A stretch of DNA of 64,000 nucleotides from Bacillus_CJ salitolerans (GCF_042680805.1 NZ_JBHUEM010000003.1:248001-312000); one strand, 5' to 3'; shown: positions 35,031 through 44,790, counted from the stretch's first letter. Numbers and translations are program-made. The notes: generated from the letters alone by a model not told the origin.

Positions 35031-35341
35031 AATGGAACAAACTCTCCTTCTTCCACTTCGATATGATAATAACACTATTTCCATAAGTGAGTGGAGGTAA
35101 TCAAACGATAAATAGTCAAGTAATAAATATACACTAAAGGCTATTCTACCATATTTCAAGAAAGATAGAGGAGGAGTGTTTTGGTAAAGAATGTTTCAAA
35201 ATATTGAACAGCTCTGTCTAGTTCATTGTTTCCTCTTTTATAGGATCAAATAACTAATAGATTAGAAGTAAAATAATGAAGGATATAGTAGGGTTTTGTA
35301 GAATTTTAGAAAGTAATAAAGACCTTTTAGGAGGTGCTATC
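35031..35341. other. Divergent promoter region of the radical SAM gene and the PAS kinase
   Basis: No gene. A loose SigH-like match (AGAGGAGGA at 35167, AAAGAATGT at 35186, spacer one or two bases too short) lies before the kinase gene. In-frame ATG 35276 lacks a ribosome site. Confidence 0.3.
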
Positions 35342-37903
35342 TTGTCCATTCCATTAAATGAACCGACGATTGATTTAAAGGGTGAGCTACAAGAAAATAA
35401 TAGATTACAGTCAAAGCTAAAACAATATAAAATTATGTTCGAACAGTCGTTAGATGCTGTCATTGTGTTTGATTCCCATACAAGATTTGTAAAAGTTAAC
35501 CAAGCTGCCTGTGATTTATTTGAGTTGTCAAAGGAACAATTGGTTGGAAAGAATATACGTGAATTTTTGCTGTTAGAATCATCCGAGAAAATAATTAATC
35601 AAGATCGAGTCCTAACGAATGACGGAGTACTAAAAGGTGAAGTAACGATTAGGTTAAAAAACGGAAAAATAAAAGTGATTGAGTTTTCTGCGAGACGAAA
35701 TGCAATTGAAGGTTTAGAGATTTCCGTTATGCGTGATATTTCACCCAAAAAAATATTAGAGCGTCAACGAAATATTAGTAGGCAAATGTTTATGGATGTT
35801 TATAATCGTGCGGTCGATGGTATTGTTATTTTTGATCGAAATGGAAGGATTATTGATTGTAACGATTCCTTTGTAACAGCGTTTGAATCTAAAAAAGAAG
35901 ATCTAATAGCCTCTTCAATAGGGGAGTTTGTAGAAGAAGAATATAAGTTTAAACTAGAAAAGCTTTGGAAAATTTTGAGTGAAAAAGGAAAGGCAAAAGG
36001 AGATCTGCCTGTTACACTTAAGAACCGTAAGAAAAAAATATTTGAATTTACAACAACTTCTAATATACATGATAATTATTTCATGTCTATAATGAGGGAT
36101 CTCACAGAAAGACGATTAATGGAAAAACGATTACAAGAAAGTGAGCAACGATTTCGTGATATTTTTGATTTAGCTGTTGATGCAATCATAATATGGGACA
36201 TAAATGGTAGAGTAATCAATGCAAATCAAGCCGCGAGTAGAACATTTGAGCTACCGGTTGAAACTTTGAGTAAACATATATTGTTTGATTTTGTGGTTGG
36301 TCAAGAAAAAGAGCTCGAAATAATCTCCAAAGAATTCCAAGAAAAAGGTAATGTTAGAGCTGAATTAGATTTTACAATGGGAAATGGACAAATAAAAAGG
36401 TTAGAGTTTACAAGTAGCTACAAGGTGTTTGATGAGTTTCATATGACGATTTTTAGAAACGTAAGTGAACGAAGAATGATGGAAAATTATTTAAGAGAAA
36501 ATGAACAAAAATTTAGAAGGATTTTTGAAGATGCGTTTGATGGAATTATTTTATGGAATAAAGACTTAAAGGTAATCGATGCGAACCCAGTAGCTTGCAA
36601 AATATTGAAGCTAGAGAGAAAGGAATTACTCACAAGAAATTTTAACGAGATTGTCTCAAGTATGAATTTATGTGATCAAATATCCTACTATTCATCTGAT
36701 GAAGAGGATGCTTTTGCAGAAGTGATGATTAAGCTTTGTAATGGTGAAGATCGTATTATAGAATTTGCGGTGAAATATAACCTTGTTCCAGGACTCAACC
36801 TAGCGATTTTTAGAGATGTTACAGAAAAAAAGAGCATTGAAACCACTCTAAGGGAAAGCGAAAATAAATTTAGACAGCTTTTTGATAATGCTCGAAATGG
36901 TCTATGTATAGTGGACAATCACGGATGTATTGTCAATATGAATTCAGAAGCTCATCGAATGTTTAGTTGTAACCAATACAAATCAAAAAACATGAAAATA
37001 CAAAACTTTATTTCAAAGAGTGGAGAAAAGGAACGTGACTCTTGGCAATCAATGCTTGCAAATGAAGACAAAACAGGACAGTTTGAAGTTTTAGGGAATG
37101 ACCTGAAAATGAGAATGATCGATTATTCGATAAGTAAAAATATATATTCAGGACATCACCTTATTATCCTTCTCGACGTTACTGAGAAACGTGAAATGGA
37201 AGAAAGACTTCGTAAATCAGATACTTTAAATGTAGTAGGTGAACTTGCTGCTGGTATTGCACACGAGATTAGAAATCCCATGACAGCACTGAAGGGCTTT
37301 ATTCAGTTATTACAAGGATCTATACAGGATGAACATACATTGTATTTTGAAGTGATTACCTCGGAATTAAAGAGAATTGAATCTATTATTACTGAATTCT
37401 TGATATTAGCTAAGCCGCAAGCGGTAAGATATGAAAGATCAGACATTTACAAAATTGTTCAGGAAACAATTGATTTATTAAGACCACAGGCTACATTGGA
37501 TAATATTCAGTTTAAATTGCAAGCGAATGCAAGTAGACATGAATTATATTGTGAAAAAAACCAACTGAAACAAGTCTTTATCAATATTTTAAAAAACGGA
37601 ATTGAAGTTATGCCTAATGGTGGAGTGATTTTCGTAACAATTGATCAGCCTTCTCAGGAGGAAATGAGAGTTTCCATCTTAGATCAGGGTCCTGGTATGA
37701 CTGAAGAGAAATTGAAGCGTCTGGGTGAACCTTTTTATACTACAAAAGAGCGAGGTACTGGACTTGGATTAATGGTATCTTATAAAATAATCGGTGAACA
37801 TCGAGGGAGAATAGAAGTGGAAAGTGTGGTTAATGTCGGAACAACGTTTCATATTTATTTACCATTTGATGGAGCAAAGTTCTGCCGTAGTTCAAATATA
37901 TAG
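35342..37903 (+). CDS. kinE: Five-PAS-domain sensor histidine kinase (KinE-like)
   Basis: 853 residues. Five PAS units in tandem begin near MFEQSLDAVIVFD, VYNRAVDGIVIFD, IFDLAVDAIIIWD, IFEDAFDGIILWN and LFDNARNGLCIVD; then HisKA with phosphorylated His in GIAHEIRNPMTALKG, and HATPase with GPGMTEEKL and GTGLGL. There is no membrane helix, so it is cytosolic. Next to ogt, as I recall for B. subtilis kinE, hence a likely phosphorelay kinase acting on Spo0F. TTG 35342 is chosen: AGGAGGTG ends 5 bases before it. Confidence 0.82.
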   Translation: MSIPLNEPTIDLKGELQENNRLQSKLKQYKIMFEQSLDAVIVFDSHTRFVKVNQAACDLFELSKEQLVGKNIREFLLLESSEKIINQDRVLTNDGVLKGEVTIRLKNGKIKVIEFSARRNAIEGLEISVMRDISPKKILERQRNISRQMFMDVYNRAVDGIVIFDRNGRIIDCNDSFVTAFESKKEDLIASSIGEFVEEEYKFKLEKLWKILSEKGKAKGDLPVTLKNRKKKIFEFTTTSNIHDNYFMSIMRDLTERRLMEKRLQESEQRFRDIFDLAVDAIIIWDINGRVINANQAASRTFELPVETLSKHILFDFVVGQEKELEIISKEFQEKGNVRAELDFTMGNGQIKRLEFTSSYKVFDEFHMTIFRNVSERRMMENYLRENEQKFRRIFEDAFDGIILWNKDLKVIDANPVACKILKLERKELLTRNFNEIVSSMNLCDQISYYSSDEEDAFAEVMIKLCNGEDRIIEFAVKYNLVPGLNLAIFRDVTEKKSIETTLRESENKFRQLFDNARNGLCIVDNHGCIVNMNSEAHRMFSCNQYKSKNMKIQNFISKSGEKERDSWQSMLANEDKTGQFEVLGNDLKMRMIDYSISKNIYSGHHLIILLDVTEKREMEERLRKSDTLNVVGELAAGIAHEIRNPMTALKGFIQLLQGSIQDEHTLYFEVITSELKRIESIITEFLILAKPQAVRYERSDIYKIVQETIDLLRPQATLDNIQFKLQANASRHELYCEKNQLKQVFINILKNGIEVMPNGGVIFVTIDQPSQEEMRVSILDQGPGMTEEKLKRLGEPFYTTKERGTGLGLMVSYKIIGEHRGRIEVESVVNVGTTFHIYLPFDGAKFCRSSNI

Positions 37904-37920
37904 TAGAATAGGGGTATCAT

Positions 37921-38409
37921 ATGATGTATTGGGATTATTATGAATCTATTATAGGCAAAATTTATATCGTTTCAGATGCTACCCATATTAGGAGAATTAT
38001 CATAGGGGAAGATAGTTTAGAGGGCTTCCAACTAAAAGAGAAATCACTTTGTTTCAAATCTACACCTCTATTAAAAGAAGCTGTTCAACAATTACAAGAA
38101 TACTTCTGTAAAAAGAGGAAGGATTTTGAACTTCCTTTAAAATATGAGGGAACAGACTTCCAACAAAGCGTATGGGAAGTGTTGAAATTAATTCCATATG
38201 GTAAGACCATTTCGTATTCGGAAGTTGCTAATCAATTGAATAATCCAAAATCGGTTCGAGCAGTTGGACAAGCCAATCGGAAAAACCAACTTCCTATCGT
38301 CATTCCATGTCACCGTGTTATCGGAAAAAACAATCAGATGACAGGTTATGCCGGAAATAAAATTGGTCTAAAACAAACATTACTTCAGATAGAGGGGGCC
38401 CTGATCTAA
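37921..38409 (+). CDS. ogt: Methylated-DNA--protein-cysteine methyltransferase
   Basis: 162 residues. The alkyl-acceptor Cys is in IPCHRVIG; the DNA-binding HTH arginine segment SVRAVGQANRKN is present. It transfers alkyl groups from O6-alkylguanine to itself. RBS AGGGG; 17 bases after the kinase gene, likely cotranscribed. Confidence 0.93.
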   Translation: MMYWDYYESIIGKIYIVSDATHIRRIIIGEDSLEGFQLKEKSLCFKSTPLLKEAVQQLQEYFCKKRKDFELPLKYEGTDFQQSVWEVLKLIPYGKTISYSEVANQLNNPKSVRAVGQANRKNQLPIVIPCHRVIGKNNQMTGYAGNKIGLKQTLLQIEGALI

Positions 38410-38427
38410 AAGGGTTAAATGTGAAAA

Positions 38428-39039
38428 ATGATGGAACTTGAAACCGCCTTTCATTTTGTAAATGAATTTGGTTACCTTGCTTTGTTTTTTATACTATGGA
38501 TAGGATTCTTTGGTATACCTGTACCAAATGAAGCGATTGTTATGACGACGGGCTTTTTTGTAGCGAGTGGTATACTTGAGCCTATTCCAGCATTAGTGAT
38601 TACGTATATAGGGGTTTTAATGAGTTTAAATACCCTTTATGTTTTTGGACGATTTTTCTTTTTTCCTATCCAGAATAAGCTTCTTCATAAGCCAAAATTT
38701 AAACAATATATTCAAAAAGCAACTCAATTAATAGAGAGGTTTGGTCCATTTGCTTTAGTGGTAAGTTATTGTTTTCCAGGAGTCCGTCATTTCGTTCCAT
38801 TTTTGACAGGGAGTATGAAAATGAAGTTCGGAACATTTCTTCTATATTCATATAGTACGGCTGCTGTTTGGACGGTCATATTTTTTAGTTGTGGGTATTT
38901 CTTTGGACAACATATTGATGTAATCCTTACCCATTTCTACTCAATCGGTCTTCCGATCCTCGGTACTTTGTTTATCATCATCTTTTTGATTATACGAACT
39001 AGAAGAAAAATTATAACAGCTAAACAGAATGAATCATAG
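38428..39039 (+). CDS. DedA-family membrane protein
   Basis: 203 residues. Helical membrane protein with the DedA/VTT pattern FGIPVPNEAIVMTTGFF and PGVRHFVPFLTGSMKM. DedA proteins take part in lipid carrier (undecaprenyl phosphate) or phospholipid flipping; the exact substrate here is unknown. Start at the first of two ATGs; AAAGGG lies 14 bases upstream, so the ribosome site is weak. Confidence 0.85.
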   Translation: MMELETAFHFVNEFGYLALFFILWIGFFGIPVPNEAIVMTTGFFVASGILEPIPALVITYIGVLMSLNTLYVFGRFFFFPIQNKLLHKPKFKQYIQKATQLIERFGPFALVVSYCFPGVRHFVPFLTGSMKMKFGTFLLYSYSTAAVWTVIFFSCGYFFGQHIDVILTHFYSIGLPILGTLFIIIFLIIRTRRKIITAKQNES

Positions 39040-39134
39040 AACACATTTTCTTCTTTCATCTTTTGCTCATTCATTGCATATAATTTACTAAGGTTAAAAA
39101 TATTGCACACGGGCAAAAGTGAGGAGGTAATCAA

Positions 39135-39242
39135 GTGAGAAATAAGTTAGTATTTTTTTCAGCGGTATTAGCAAAACTTAATGTGATCAGTCAGGATGAA
39201 CGTAAACAAATATTGGAAATGAAAAAAATGGAGAGAACCTAG
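39135..39242 (+). CDS. Small hypothetical protein (35 aa)
   Basis: GTG start 5 bases after a perfect GAGGAGGTAA. Sequence MRNKLVFFSAVLAKLNVISQ continues with a charged helix. Its last codons form the terminator stem of the convergent cheX gene. Real expression is likely from the ribosome site; function unknown. Confidence 0.55.
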   Translation: MRNKLVFFSAVLAKLNVISQDERKQILEMKKMERT

Positions 39243-39250
39243 TTCTCTCC
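39225..39250 (-). terminator. Terminator of cheX
   Basis: GGAGAGAA / TTCTCTCC stem followed by ATTTTTTTC on the minus strand; it overlaps the 3' end of the convergent small ORF. Confidence 0.8.
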
Positions 39251-39257
39251 ATTACGT

Positions 39258-39710
39258 TTACTCAACCATTAAAATTACACCTAGGCCCTCGGAAGAACCT
39301 ATTGAGATGGGTACTCTGATTGCTTGATTGTAACTTGTTAATTTTATTTCTCCAACAATTAAGGTAGGGGGAGTGATATCCATGACTAATTCATTTTGTG
39401 ATGCATTCGTCGCTAGATTCCCTGCGATCATATTGCCTAATTCACCAGTGAATGATTCAAGCATTTCCCCATCTAACTGCATCCCATACATCATTTCGCC
39501 AATCGAACTGAATGTTTGTGGCTTACCTTCAATAATTATTCTTCCTTTAATATCTCCAGTCATTCCGATCAAAACTGCCATAGATGAATGCAATGCTTTT
39601 TCTTTGAAAAGGGATGGAGATTCAATAGATAAGGAAATAGGAAGAATACTTTTAACTGATTGAATCGCTCCATTTAATACTTTTGTCATGTTAATTTGTA
39701 CAGTAGTCAT
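39258..39710 (-). CDS. cheX: CheX-type CheY-P phosphatase
   Basis: 150 residues. One CheC/CheX unit with the catalytic Glu and Asn in SFTGELGNMIAGNLAT. CheX dephosphorylates CheY in chemotaxis. No other che genes are adjacent; motAB lie 17 kb away. RBS GAGGTGA at good distance. Family-level call; a non-chemotactic role is possible. Confidence 0.82.
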   Translation of the reverse strand: MTTVQINMTKVLNGAIQSVKSILPISLSIESPSLFKEKALHSSMAVLIGMTGDIKGRIIIEGKPQTFSSIGEMMYGMQLDGEMLESFTGELGNMIAGNLATNASQNELVMDITPPTLIVGEIKLTSYNQAIRVPISIGSSEGLGVILMVE

Positions 39711-39928
39711 TTTTTATTCACCTCGTACATTTCTTAGGGAGAATAGAGCCACGTACTCTAGTTAAGAGGTGACTTTATAGGTGGTAAGTATGATTTTTAT
39801 ATCATATCACATTTTTTTAAATAGTAGGCTAGTTTTTTAGAAAAAAGCGAATAGTGTCGAAAAAATCCAACAACTTATGATTAGTAAATCCTATCATTTG
39901 AACATGTTTATTGCTCTATAACACCAAA

Positions 39929-39977
39929 AAAAACAATGTAACCTAAGTATACAAACACTTGGTTTACATTGTTTTTT
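39929..39977 (-). terminator. Terminator of mtnK-mtnA
   Basis: AACAATGTAAACC arm pairs with GGTTACATTGTT, followed by eight T residues on the minus strand. Confidence 0.85.
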
Positions 39978-39982
39978 CATGC

Positions 39983-41032
39983 TTACTTGTTAAATAGTAA
40001 GGAAATGTGTCGGCTGTAATCACTATCGATTATTCCTTTTTCCGTAATAATAGCTGTTACAAGCTCATTAGGGGTGACGTCAAAGGCAGGGTTGAAAACC
40101 TTTACACCTGTTGGTGCAATTTGCTGTCCATTTAAGTGTGTAATTTCTTTTGAATCACGTTCCTCTATTGGAATCTCTTGTCCGGATGATAATGTAGGAT
40201 CAAAGGTAGATAATGGTGCCGCAACGTAAAAAGGAATTTGAAATGCGTTTGCTAATATAGCTAAATTATAGGTTCCAATTTTATTTGCAACATCCCCATT
40301 TGCCGTTATTCTATCAGCCCCAACAATGATGGCATTTATACCTTTTGTTGCAATTGTATGTGCAGCCATACTATCGGTAATCAGTGTAACGTCGATGTCT
40401 GCCTGCATGAGCTCCCATGTTGTTAATCTTGCTCCTTGTAATACAGGTCTTGTTTCAGATGCATAAATTTCTAATTTAATTCCACGTTCCTTTGCTAAAT
40501 AAAAGGGTGAAAGGGCAGTCCCATATTTTGCCGTTGCAATAGATCCTGCATTACAAATGGTCAGGATTTTATCCCCATTTTTGAATAAGGATAAGGCATG
40601 CTCTCCAATCTGCTTACATACATCTTCATCCTCTAATTGAATTTGTATCGCTTCGTGAATAAGGGTCGTAACAGCACCATTAATAGATTTAGCGTTGGAG
40701 ATACTATTGGTAAGGCGATTCAACGCCCAGAATAAATTAATCGCCGTCGGTCTAGAACCTGCTAAGTAGTCACGATCCTTTGTAAGTTTTTCAATGAATT
40801 CTTGTAATGTCTCACAGTCGTAATTTTGAGCAGCAAGAGCTAAACCAAATCCTGCAGTTATGCCGATGGCAGGAGCTCCCCTTACTTTTAAAGATACAAT
40901 AGCATTCCACACATCCTGAATGGTTCTTAATTCGAGATACGTAGTTTCATGTGGCAATAATTGTTGGTCTAAGAGGAGAATATGATCATCTTTCCACTGA
41001 ACTGATTGTGGTATCGATAATGTATTAGTCAT
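39983..41032 (-). CDS. mtnA: S-methyl-5-thioribose-1-phosphate isomerase
   Basis: 349 residues of the eIF2B-like family. Catalytic Cys in TICNAGSIATAKYGTAL and Asp in GADRITANGDVANKIGTY; SLKVRGAPAIG in the N-terminal half. It converts methylthioribose-1-phosphate to methylthioribulose-1-phosphate. ATG 41032 is the proper start; a GTG four codons upstream is part of AAGGAGTG. It overlaps mtnK by 8 bases. Confidence 0.96.
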   Translation of the reverse strand: MTNTLSIPQSVQWKDDHILLLDQQLLPHETTYLELRTIQDVWNAIVSLKVRGAPAIGITAGFGLALAAQNYDCETLQEFIEKLTKDRDYLAGSRPTAINLFWALNRLTNSISNAKSINGAVTTLIHEAIQIQLEDEDVCKQIGEHALSLFKNGDKILTICNAGSIATAKYGTALSPFYLAKERGIKLEIYASETRPVLQGARLTTWELMQADIDVTLITDSMAAHTIATKGINAIIVGADRITANGDVANKIGTYNLAILANAFQIPFYVAAPLSTFDPTLSSGQEIPIEERDSKEITHLNGQQIAPTGVKVFNPAFDVTPNELVTAIITEKGIIDSDYSRHISLLFNK

Positions 41033-42221
41033 GTTGTAGTACACTCCTTATGAATACAATGAGTTCTTCTACTGAATAAATTGAATCTCTGTTTAGAATG
41101 AGTTCAGTACCAAGTGATAGGGCATTTGTCTTGGCTATTAGTCTATCATTGAGCTTTTCTATCCCGTCCAAATCAGCAACATGGGCTAATCCTATTGTTC
41201 TCCTTATCATTTCACAACCGGCAAAACCTATTGTATCTTCGAAAATTTGTGAGAGAGTGAAATCTAAATATCCTTCAATTTTAGTATAAATTTCTATACT
41301 ATCTTGAACCCAGCTAGTAGTAAAGGTTTCTTTAAATGTATTCCATGTTTCAATTATTTGATCATAAAGTTTTAGCCTTTCGTGTTCAGGCTTAGAAAGA
41401 GCATTCAGAAGTAAGTTTGCAATAAACTGGCCAACATCAAATCCAATTGGTCCATAAAAGGCAAACTCAGGGTCAATTACTTTAGTCTGAGACTCACTTG
41501 CAAATATGCTTCCAGTGTGGAGGTCTCCATGTAATAATGCTTCCCCAGTCGTTACAAACTTTTTCTTTAGTTTTGCAACTTCTTGTTTTAATTTTATATT
41601 TTCCCATATTTGATGAACACTTGGCGTTAATTCATCTTCAAAATTGTTTGTCTCATGATTAAAAAATGGATCTGTAAATACTAGGTCTTCCGTAATTTTA
41701 CATAACTCCGGATTACTGAATTGTTTTACTAACTTTTTCTTTTCTTGAGGATCAAGAGCAAAATCTGAAGTGTAGAATAGCGTTTTCGCTAAATAAACAC
41801 CTATATGTTTGGCCAAAACAGGATAGTGAGCATTGTTAATTAAACCTTTGCGTGCAATTACAAGGTGTGATAGATCCTCCATGATCATAATCGCAAGTGT
41901 CTCGTCTGAATAGTAGACTTTTGGTACAAATTCAGGTACATATTGTCCAAATACATGAAGTGCATCACGTTCGATTTTGTTTCTATTTATAGTGAGTGGC
42001 CAGCTTTCACCAACTACTTTTGCATAAGGTAGAGCTTGTTTAATAATAATCCCTTGATTATTTACTTCATCTCGAATATGAAAGATAAGATTTAGATTTC
42101 CGTCCCCAATTTCTTTACATGTTAACGTGACATCATTTCTAAATAATCCTAAACGAATAGCGAGTGTAGTTGCTGTTTCTTCTGTTAACGGTTCATACGT
42201 ATATTCTTTTGTTAATTCCAT
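41025..42221 (-). CDS. mtnK: S-methyl-5-thioribose kinase
   Basis: 398 residues. Aminoglycoside-phosphotransferase-like kinase with HGDLHTGSIF (catalytic Asp) and VIDPEFAFYGPIGFD (metal site). It phosphorylates methylthioribose, the committing step of salvage. GGAGGT lies before two adjacent ATGs (42224 and 42221); the second gives better spacing. Preceded by a SAM-I riboswitch, so it is expressed when SAM is low. Confidence 0.96.
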   Translation of the reverse strand: MELTKEYTYEPLTEETATTLAIRLGLFRNDVTLTCKEIGDGNLNLIFHIRDEVNNQGIIIKQALPYAKVVGESWPLTINRNKIERDALHVFGQYVPEFVPKVYYSDETLAIMIMEDLSHLVIARKGLINNAHYPVLAKHIGVYLAKTLFYTSDFALDPQEKKKLVKQFSNPELCKITEDLVFTDPFFNHETNNFEDELTPSVHQIWENIKLKQEVAKLKKKFVTTGEALLHGDLHTGSIFASESQTKVIDPEFAFYGPIGFDVGQFIANLLLNALSKPEHERLKLYDQIIETWNTFKETFTTSWVQDSIEIYTKIEGYLDFTLSQIFEDTIGFAGCEMIRRTIGLAHVADLDGIEKLNDRLIAKTNALSLGTELILNRDSIYSVEELIVFIRSVLQHD

Positions 42222-42265
42222 CATGATTACCTCCAATTAATAGATGACGTAGGAGGCTCTTCAAT

Positions 42266-42297
42266 TAGAAAAGCCTCTTTCAGTTAGAAAGAGGCTT
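42266..42297 (-). terminator. S-box terminator before mtnK
   Basis: AAGCCTCTTT / AAAGAGGCTT stem followed by TTTTCTAATT on the minus strand, downstream of the aptamer. A competing GAGGCT/AGCCTC pairing exists at 42252-42277. Confidence 0.85.
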
Positions 42298-42313
42298 GAA
42301 GTTATACTTCTCA

Positions 42314-42477
42314 CCTCTTATCTGTCAGAAAGAAATACCTTCTTTCTGTGGAAGTAGCACCGTGCCTTCTGTGATTACTCACAGGCGCAAATGTAAAGCG
42401 CCCCATTTCACAATGGTATTACGGTCGGTTGCTGCAGCTTCATCGGGCCATTCCCTCAGCTAACTCTTGATAAGAGA
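42314..42477 (-). promoter_or_regulatory. SAM-I (S-box) riboswitch controlling mtnK-mtnA
   Basis: On the minus strand the P1 strand CTCTTATCAAGAG, GAGGGAATGGCCCGATGA and GCAACC match the S-box core, with P1 closed by GATAAGAG. Helix P4-like CTGTGAGTAATCACAG is visible. SAM binding should favour the downstream terminator. Confidence 0.95.
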
Positions 42478-42540
42478 TTATGTTCATTTAAGATATGTCA
42501 ATCTTAAATGTTTTAGTTTAGTAAGTTAAGTTTTCAGTTG

Positions 42541-42562
42541 AAACTCGGTTGGTAGCGAGTTT
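42541..42562 (-). other. Hairpin upstream of the S-box
   Basis: AAACTCG / CGAGTTT stem with an 8-nt loop lies between mtnU and the riboswitch. It could terminate mtnU, but no T-run follows. Confidence 0.4.
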
Positions 42563-42587
42563 TCAGAAATTTTTCACTTGATGAAAA

Positions 42588-42616
42588 TAATAACAGTTTT
42601 TAGTTATATATGTCAA
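42588..42616 (-). promoter_or_regulatory. Candidate promoter of the mtnK leader
   Basis: TTGACA (42616-42611), 17-base spacer, TTATTA (42593-42588) on the minus strand. A second TTGACA at 42501-42496 would start too close to the aptamer. Confidence 0.4.
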
Positions 42617-42638
42617 TAGTTTTTAGTAAATGAAATAT

Positions 42639-43424
42639 TTAGCAATAAAATTCGGGTCTTCTATCTTCAAAAATTGGTATTTGCTTACGTACAGAAGTCA
42701 CCTTCTCAGTATCAATCGTACCTGTGAGAATAAATTCCGTTTCATTTGCTTCAGAAATTATTTCTCCCCATGGATCAATGATCATAGAGTGACCTGCGAA
42801 TACATTGCGAGGATCACTTCCTGATCGGTTACAAGCAATAACGTAGCATTGATTTTCAATGGCTCTACTAATCAGGAGCGTACGCCAGTGTGCAAGTCTA
42901 GGCAGCGGCCATTCCGCTACTACGAACACAATTTGTGCACCTTGTGATGTATGTTTACGAACCCATTCAGGAAATCGTATATCATAGCAAATGAGTCCTG
43001 CACATAGAGTATTACCTATTTCAAATAATCCGTCTTTTACCCCAGGTTGGAGGTGGTGATGCTCATCCATCAATTTAAATAAATGTAATTTACTGTACTC
43101 TCCTAGTAGATTTCCATCACGGCCAATTATTAGCATTGTATTATATACACCTTCACTAGTCTGTTTCGCTATAGATCCACCTATTAGAATAATCTTGTTT
43201 TCCTTTGCGAAATTTGTAAGAAATGTGAGTGCTCTTTCCCCATTTTTATCTGAGATTTCATCTAGTCTTGTTAGATCATAACCGGTGGACCATAGTTCTG
43301 GAAGAACGATGACGTCCGGATTATCAGATAATGCGAGTGTCATTTTTTCTGCGACGATGTTATAGTTCTCATTCGGATCTCCAAATACAATATCAAATTG
43401 TATACAGCTTATTTTCAGTTCCAT
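42639..43424 (-). CDS. mtnU: 2-oxoglutaramate amidase (nitrilase superfamily)
   Basis: 261 residues. The Glu-Lys-Cys triad is visible: Glu43 in LPELWSTGYD, Lys in YSKLHLF, Cys in ICYDIRFPEW. In the salvage pathway the transaminase MtnE uses glutamine, giving 2-oxoglutaramate, which this omega-amidase-type enzyme hydrolyses. Divergent from mtnE. RBS GAGGTGA is 10 bases upstream. Confidence 0.9.
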   Translation of the reverse strand: MELKISCIQFDIVFGDPNENYNIVAEKMTLALSDNPDVIVLPELWSTGYDLTRLDEISDKNGERALTFLTNFAKENKIILIGGSIAKQTSEGVYNTMLIIGRDGNLLGEYSKLHLFKLMDEHHHLQPGVKDGLFEIGNTLCAGLICYDIRFPEWVRKHTSQGAQIVFVVAEWPLPRLAHWRTLLISRAIENQCYVIACNRSGSDPRNVFAGHSMIIDPWGEIISEANETEFILTGTIDTEKVTSVRKQIPIFEDRRPEFYC

Positions 43425-43552
43425 AGATTTGAAATCACCTCAAAAAATTACTTTACATTTTGTTCTTAACAATATATTATTTGTGACTAGAATTTCAAGC
43501 CAAAATTCATTAAAAATTCCAAATAGTTTAATTTGAATAAGTAGGTGGAATG

Positions 43553-44734
43553 ATGAAGGTATTCGAGCAATCAGATATTTTAAAAAGTTTACCTGTTCAA
43601 TTCTTTGCTAGTTTAGTTGCGAAGGTGAACAAGGTTGTAGAACAAGGGTATGATGTGATTAATTTGGGACAAGGTAACCCTGACAGGCCGACACCAGAGC
43701 ATATTGTGAAATCTTTACAGGAGTCAGCCGCGAATCCACTTCACCACAAGTACTCTCCATTTAGGGGACAACGTTTTCTAAAAGACGCGATAGTATCATT
43801 TTATAAACGTGAGTATGGTGTCGAACTTGATCCTGACAAACAAGTAGCAATACTGTTTGGAGGTAAGGCTGGTCTAGTTGAGGTTCCACAATGTGTGTTA
43901 AATCCAGGAGATGTAGCACTAGTGCCAGATCCGGGATATCCAGATTATTGGTCAGGTGTTGAACTAGCAAGAGGGAAAATGGAATTTATGCCGTTAAAGG
44001 TTGAGAACAAGTTCCTTCCTGACTATTCTAAAATCAGCTCTGACATATTACAAAGGGCGAAGTTAATGTTCTTAAATTATCCTAATAATCCAACTGGTGC
44101 TGTTGCTCCGAAAGAATTTTTTGAAGAAACAATAGAAATAGCTAAAAAGAATGATATATGTGTCGTACATGATTTTGCTTATGGTGCAATCGGTTTTGAT
44201 GGAAATAAACCAATAAGCTTTCTTCAAGTCGAAGGTGCAACCGAGGTGGGGATTGAAATATATACGTTATCTAAAACATATAACATGGCGGGCTGGAGAA
44301 TTGGATTTGCAGTTGGGAATGAGAGTGTCATCGAATCCATCAACCTTCTTCAAGATCATTTATATGTTAGTTTATTCGGTGGTATACAAGAAGCTGCGGC
44401 CACCGCACTTTTATCCTCGCAGAATTGTGTAGATGAACTCGTCCAAATGTATGAGTCTAGGAGAAATATTCTGATTCATGGCCTTCAGGAAATTGGATGG
44501 GATGTAACTGCTCCTCCGGGATCATTTTTTGCGTGGCTACCAGTTCCAAACGGATTTACCTCTGTTAGCTTTTCGGATTATTTATTAGAGAAGGCTCATG
44601 TTGTGGTGGCCCCGGGTATTGGGTTTGGAAAATATGGTGAAGGTTATGTTAGAGTGGGTTTATTGACGGACGAGGATCGCTTACTTGAAGCAATCGAACG
44701 AATAAAAACACTAAATATATTTAAAAAAGATTGA
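43553..44734 (+). CDS. mtnE: Glutamine-dependent 2-keto-4-methylthiobutyrate transaminase
   Basis: 393 residues, fold-type I aminotransferase. PLP lysine in TLSKTYNMAGWRIGF, Asn in NYPNNPTGA, Asp/Tyr in HDFAYGAIGF, carboxylate Arg in GYVRVGLL. It makes methionine from 2-keto-4-methylthiobutyrate. Two ATGs follow AGGTGG; the second (43553) is better spaced. No riboswitch was seen before it, unlike mtnK and mtnW. Confidence 0.93.
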   Translation: MKVFEQSDILKSLPVQFFASLVAKVNKVVEQGYDVINLGQGNPDRPTPEHIVKSLQESAANPLHHKYSPFRGQRFLKDAIVSFYKREYGVELDPDKQVAILFGGKAGLVEVPQCVLNPGDVALVPDPGYPDYWSGVELARGKMEFMPLKVENKFLPDYSKISSDILQRAKLMFLNYPNNPTGAVAPKEFFEETIEIAKKNDICVVHDFAYGAIGFDGNKPISFLQVEGATEVGIEIYTLSKTYNMAGWRIGFAVGNESVIESINLLQDHLYVSLFGGIQEAAATALLSSQNCVDELVQMYESRRNILIHGLQEIGWDVTAPPGSFFAWLPVPNGFTSVSFSDYLLEKAHVVVAPGIGFGKYGEGYVRVGLLTDEDRLLEAIERIKTLNIFKKD

Positions 44735-44759
44735 CAATTTTAAAAAAAGCTGTCATAAT
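44731..44759 (+). promoter_or_regulatory. SigA promoter of mtnWXBD
   Basis: TTGACA (44731-44736), 17-base spacer, CATAAT (44754-44759), overlapping the mtnE stop codon and 31 bases before the S-box. Confidence 0.8.
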
Positions 44760-44790
44760 CCAAATTAATTTCTGATAGTTAAATACTTTT

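Noticed and set aside
42639..42824. Plus-strand 64-aa ORF overlapping mtnU
   Set aside because: Lies wholly antisense to a well-supported nitrilase-family gene and has no ribosome site.
43425..43552. A third SAM riboswitch before mtnE
   Set aside because: No GCCCGAT/GCAACC core could be found in this 128-bp region.
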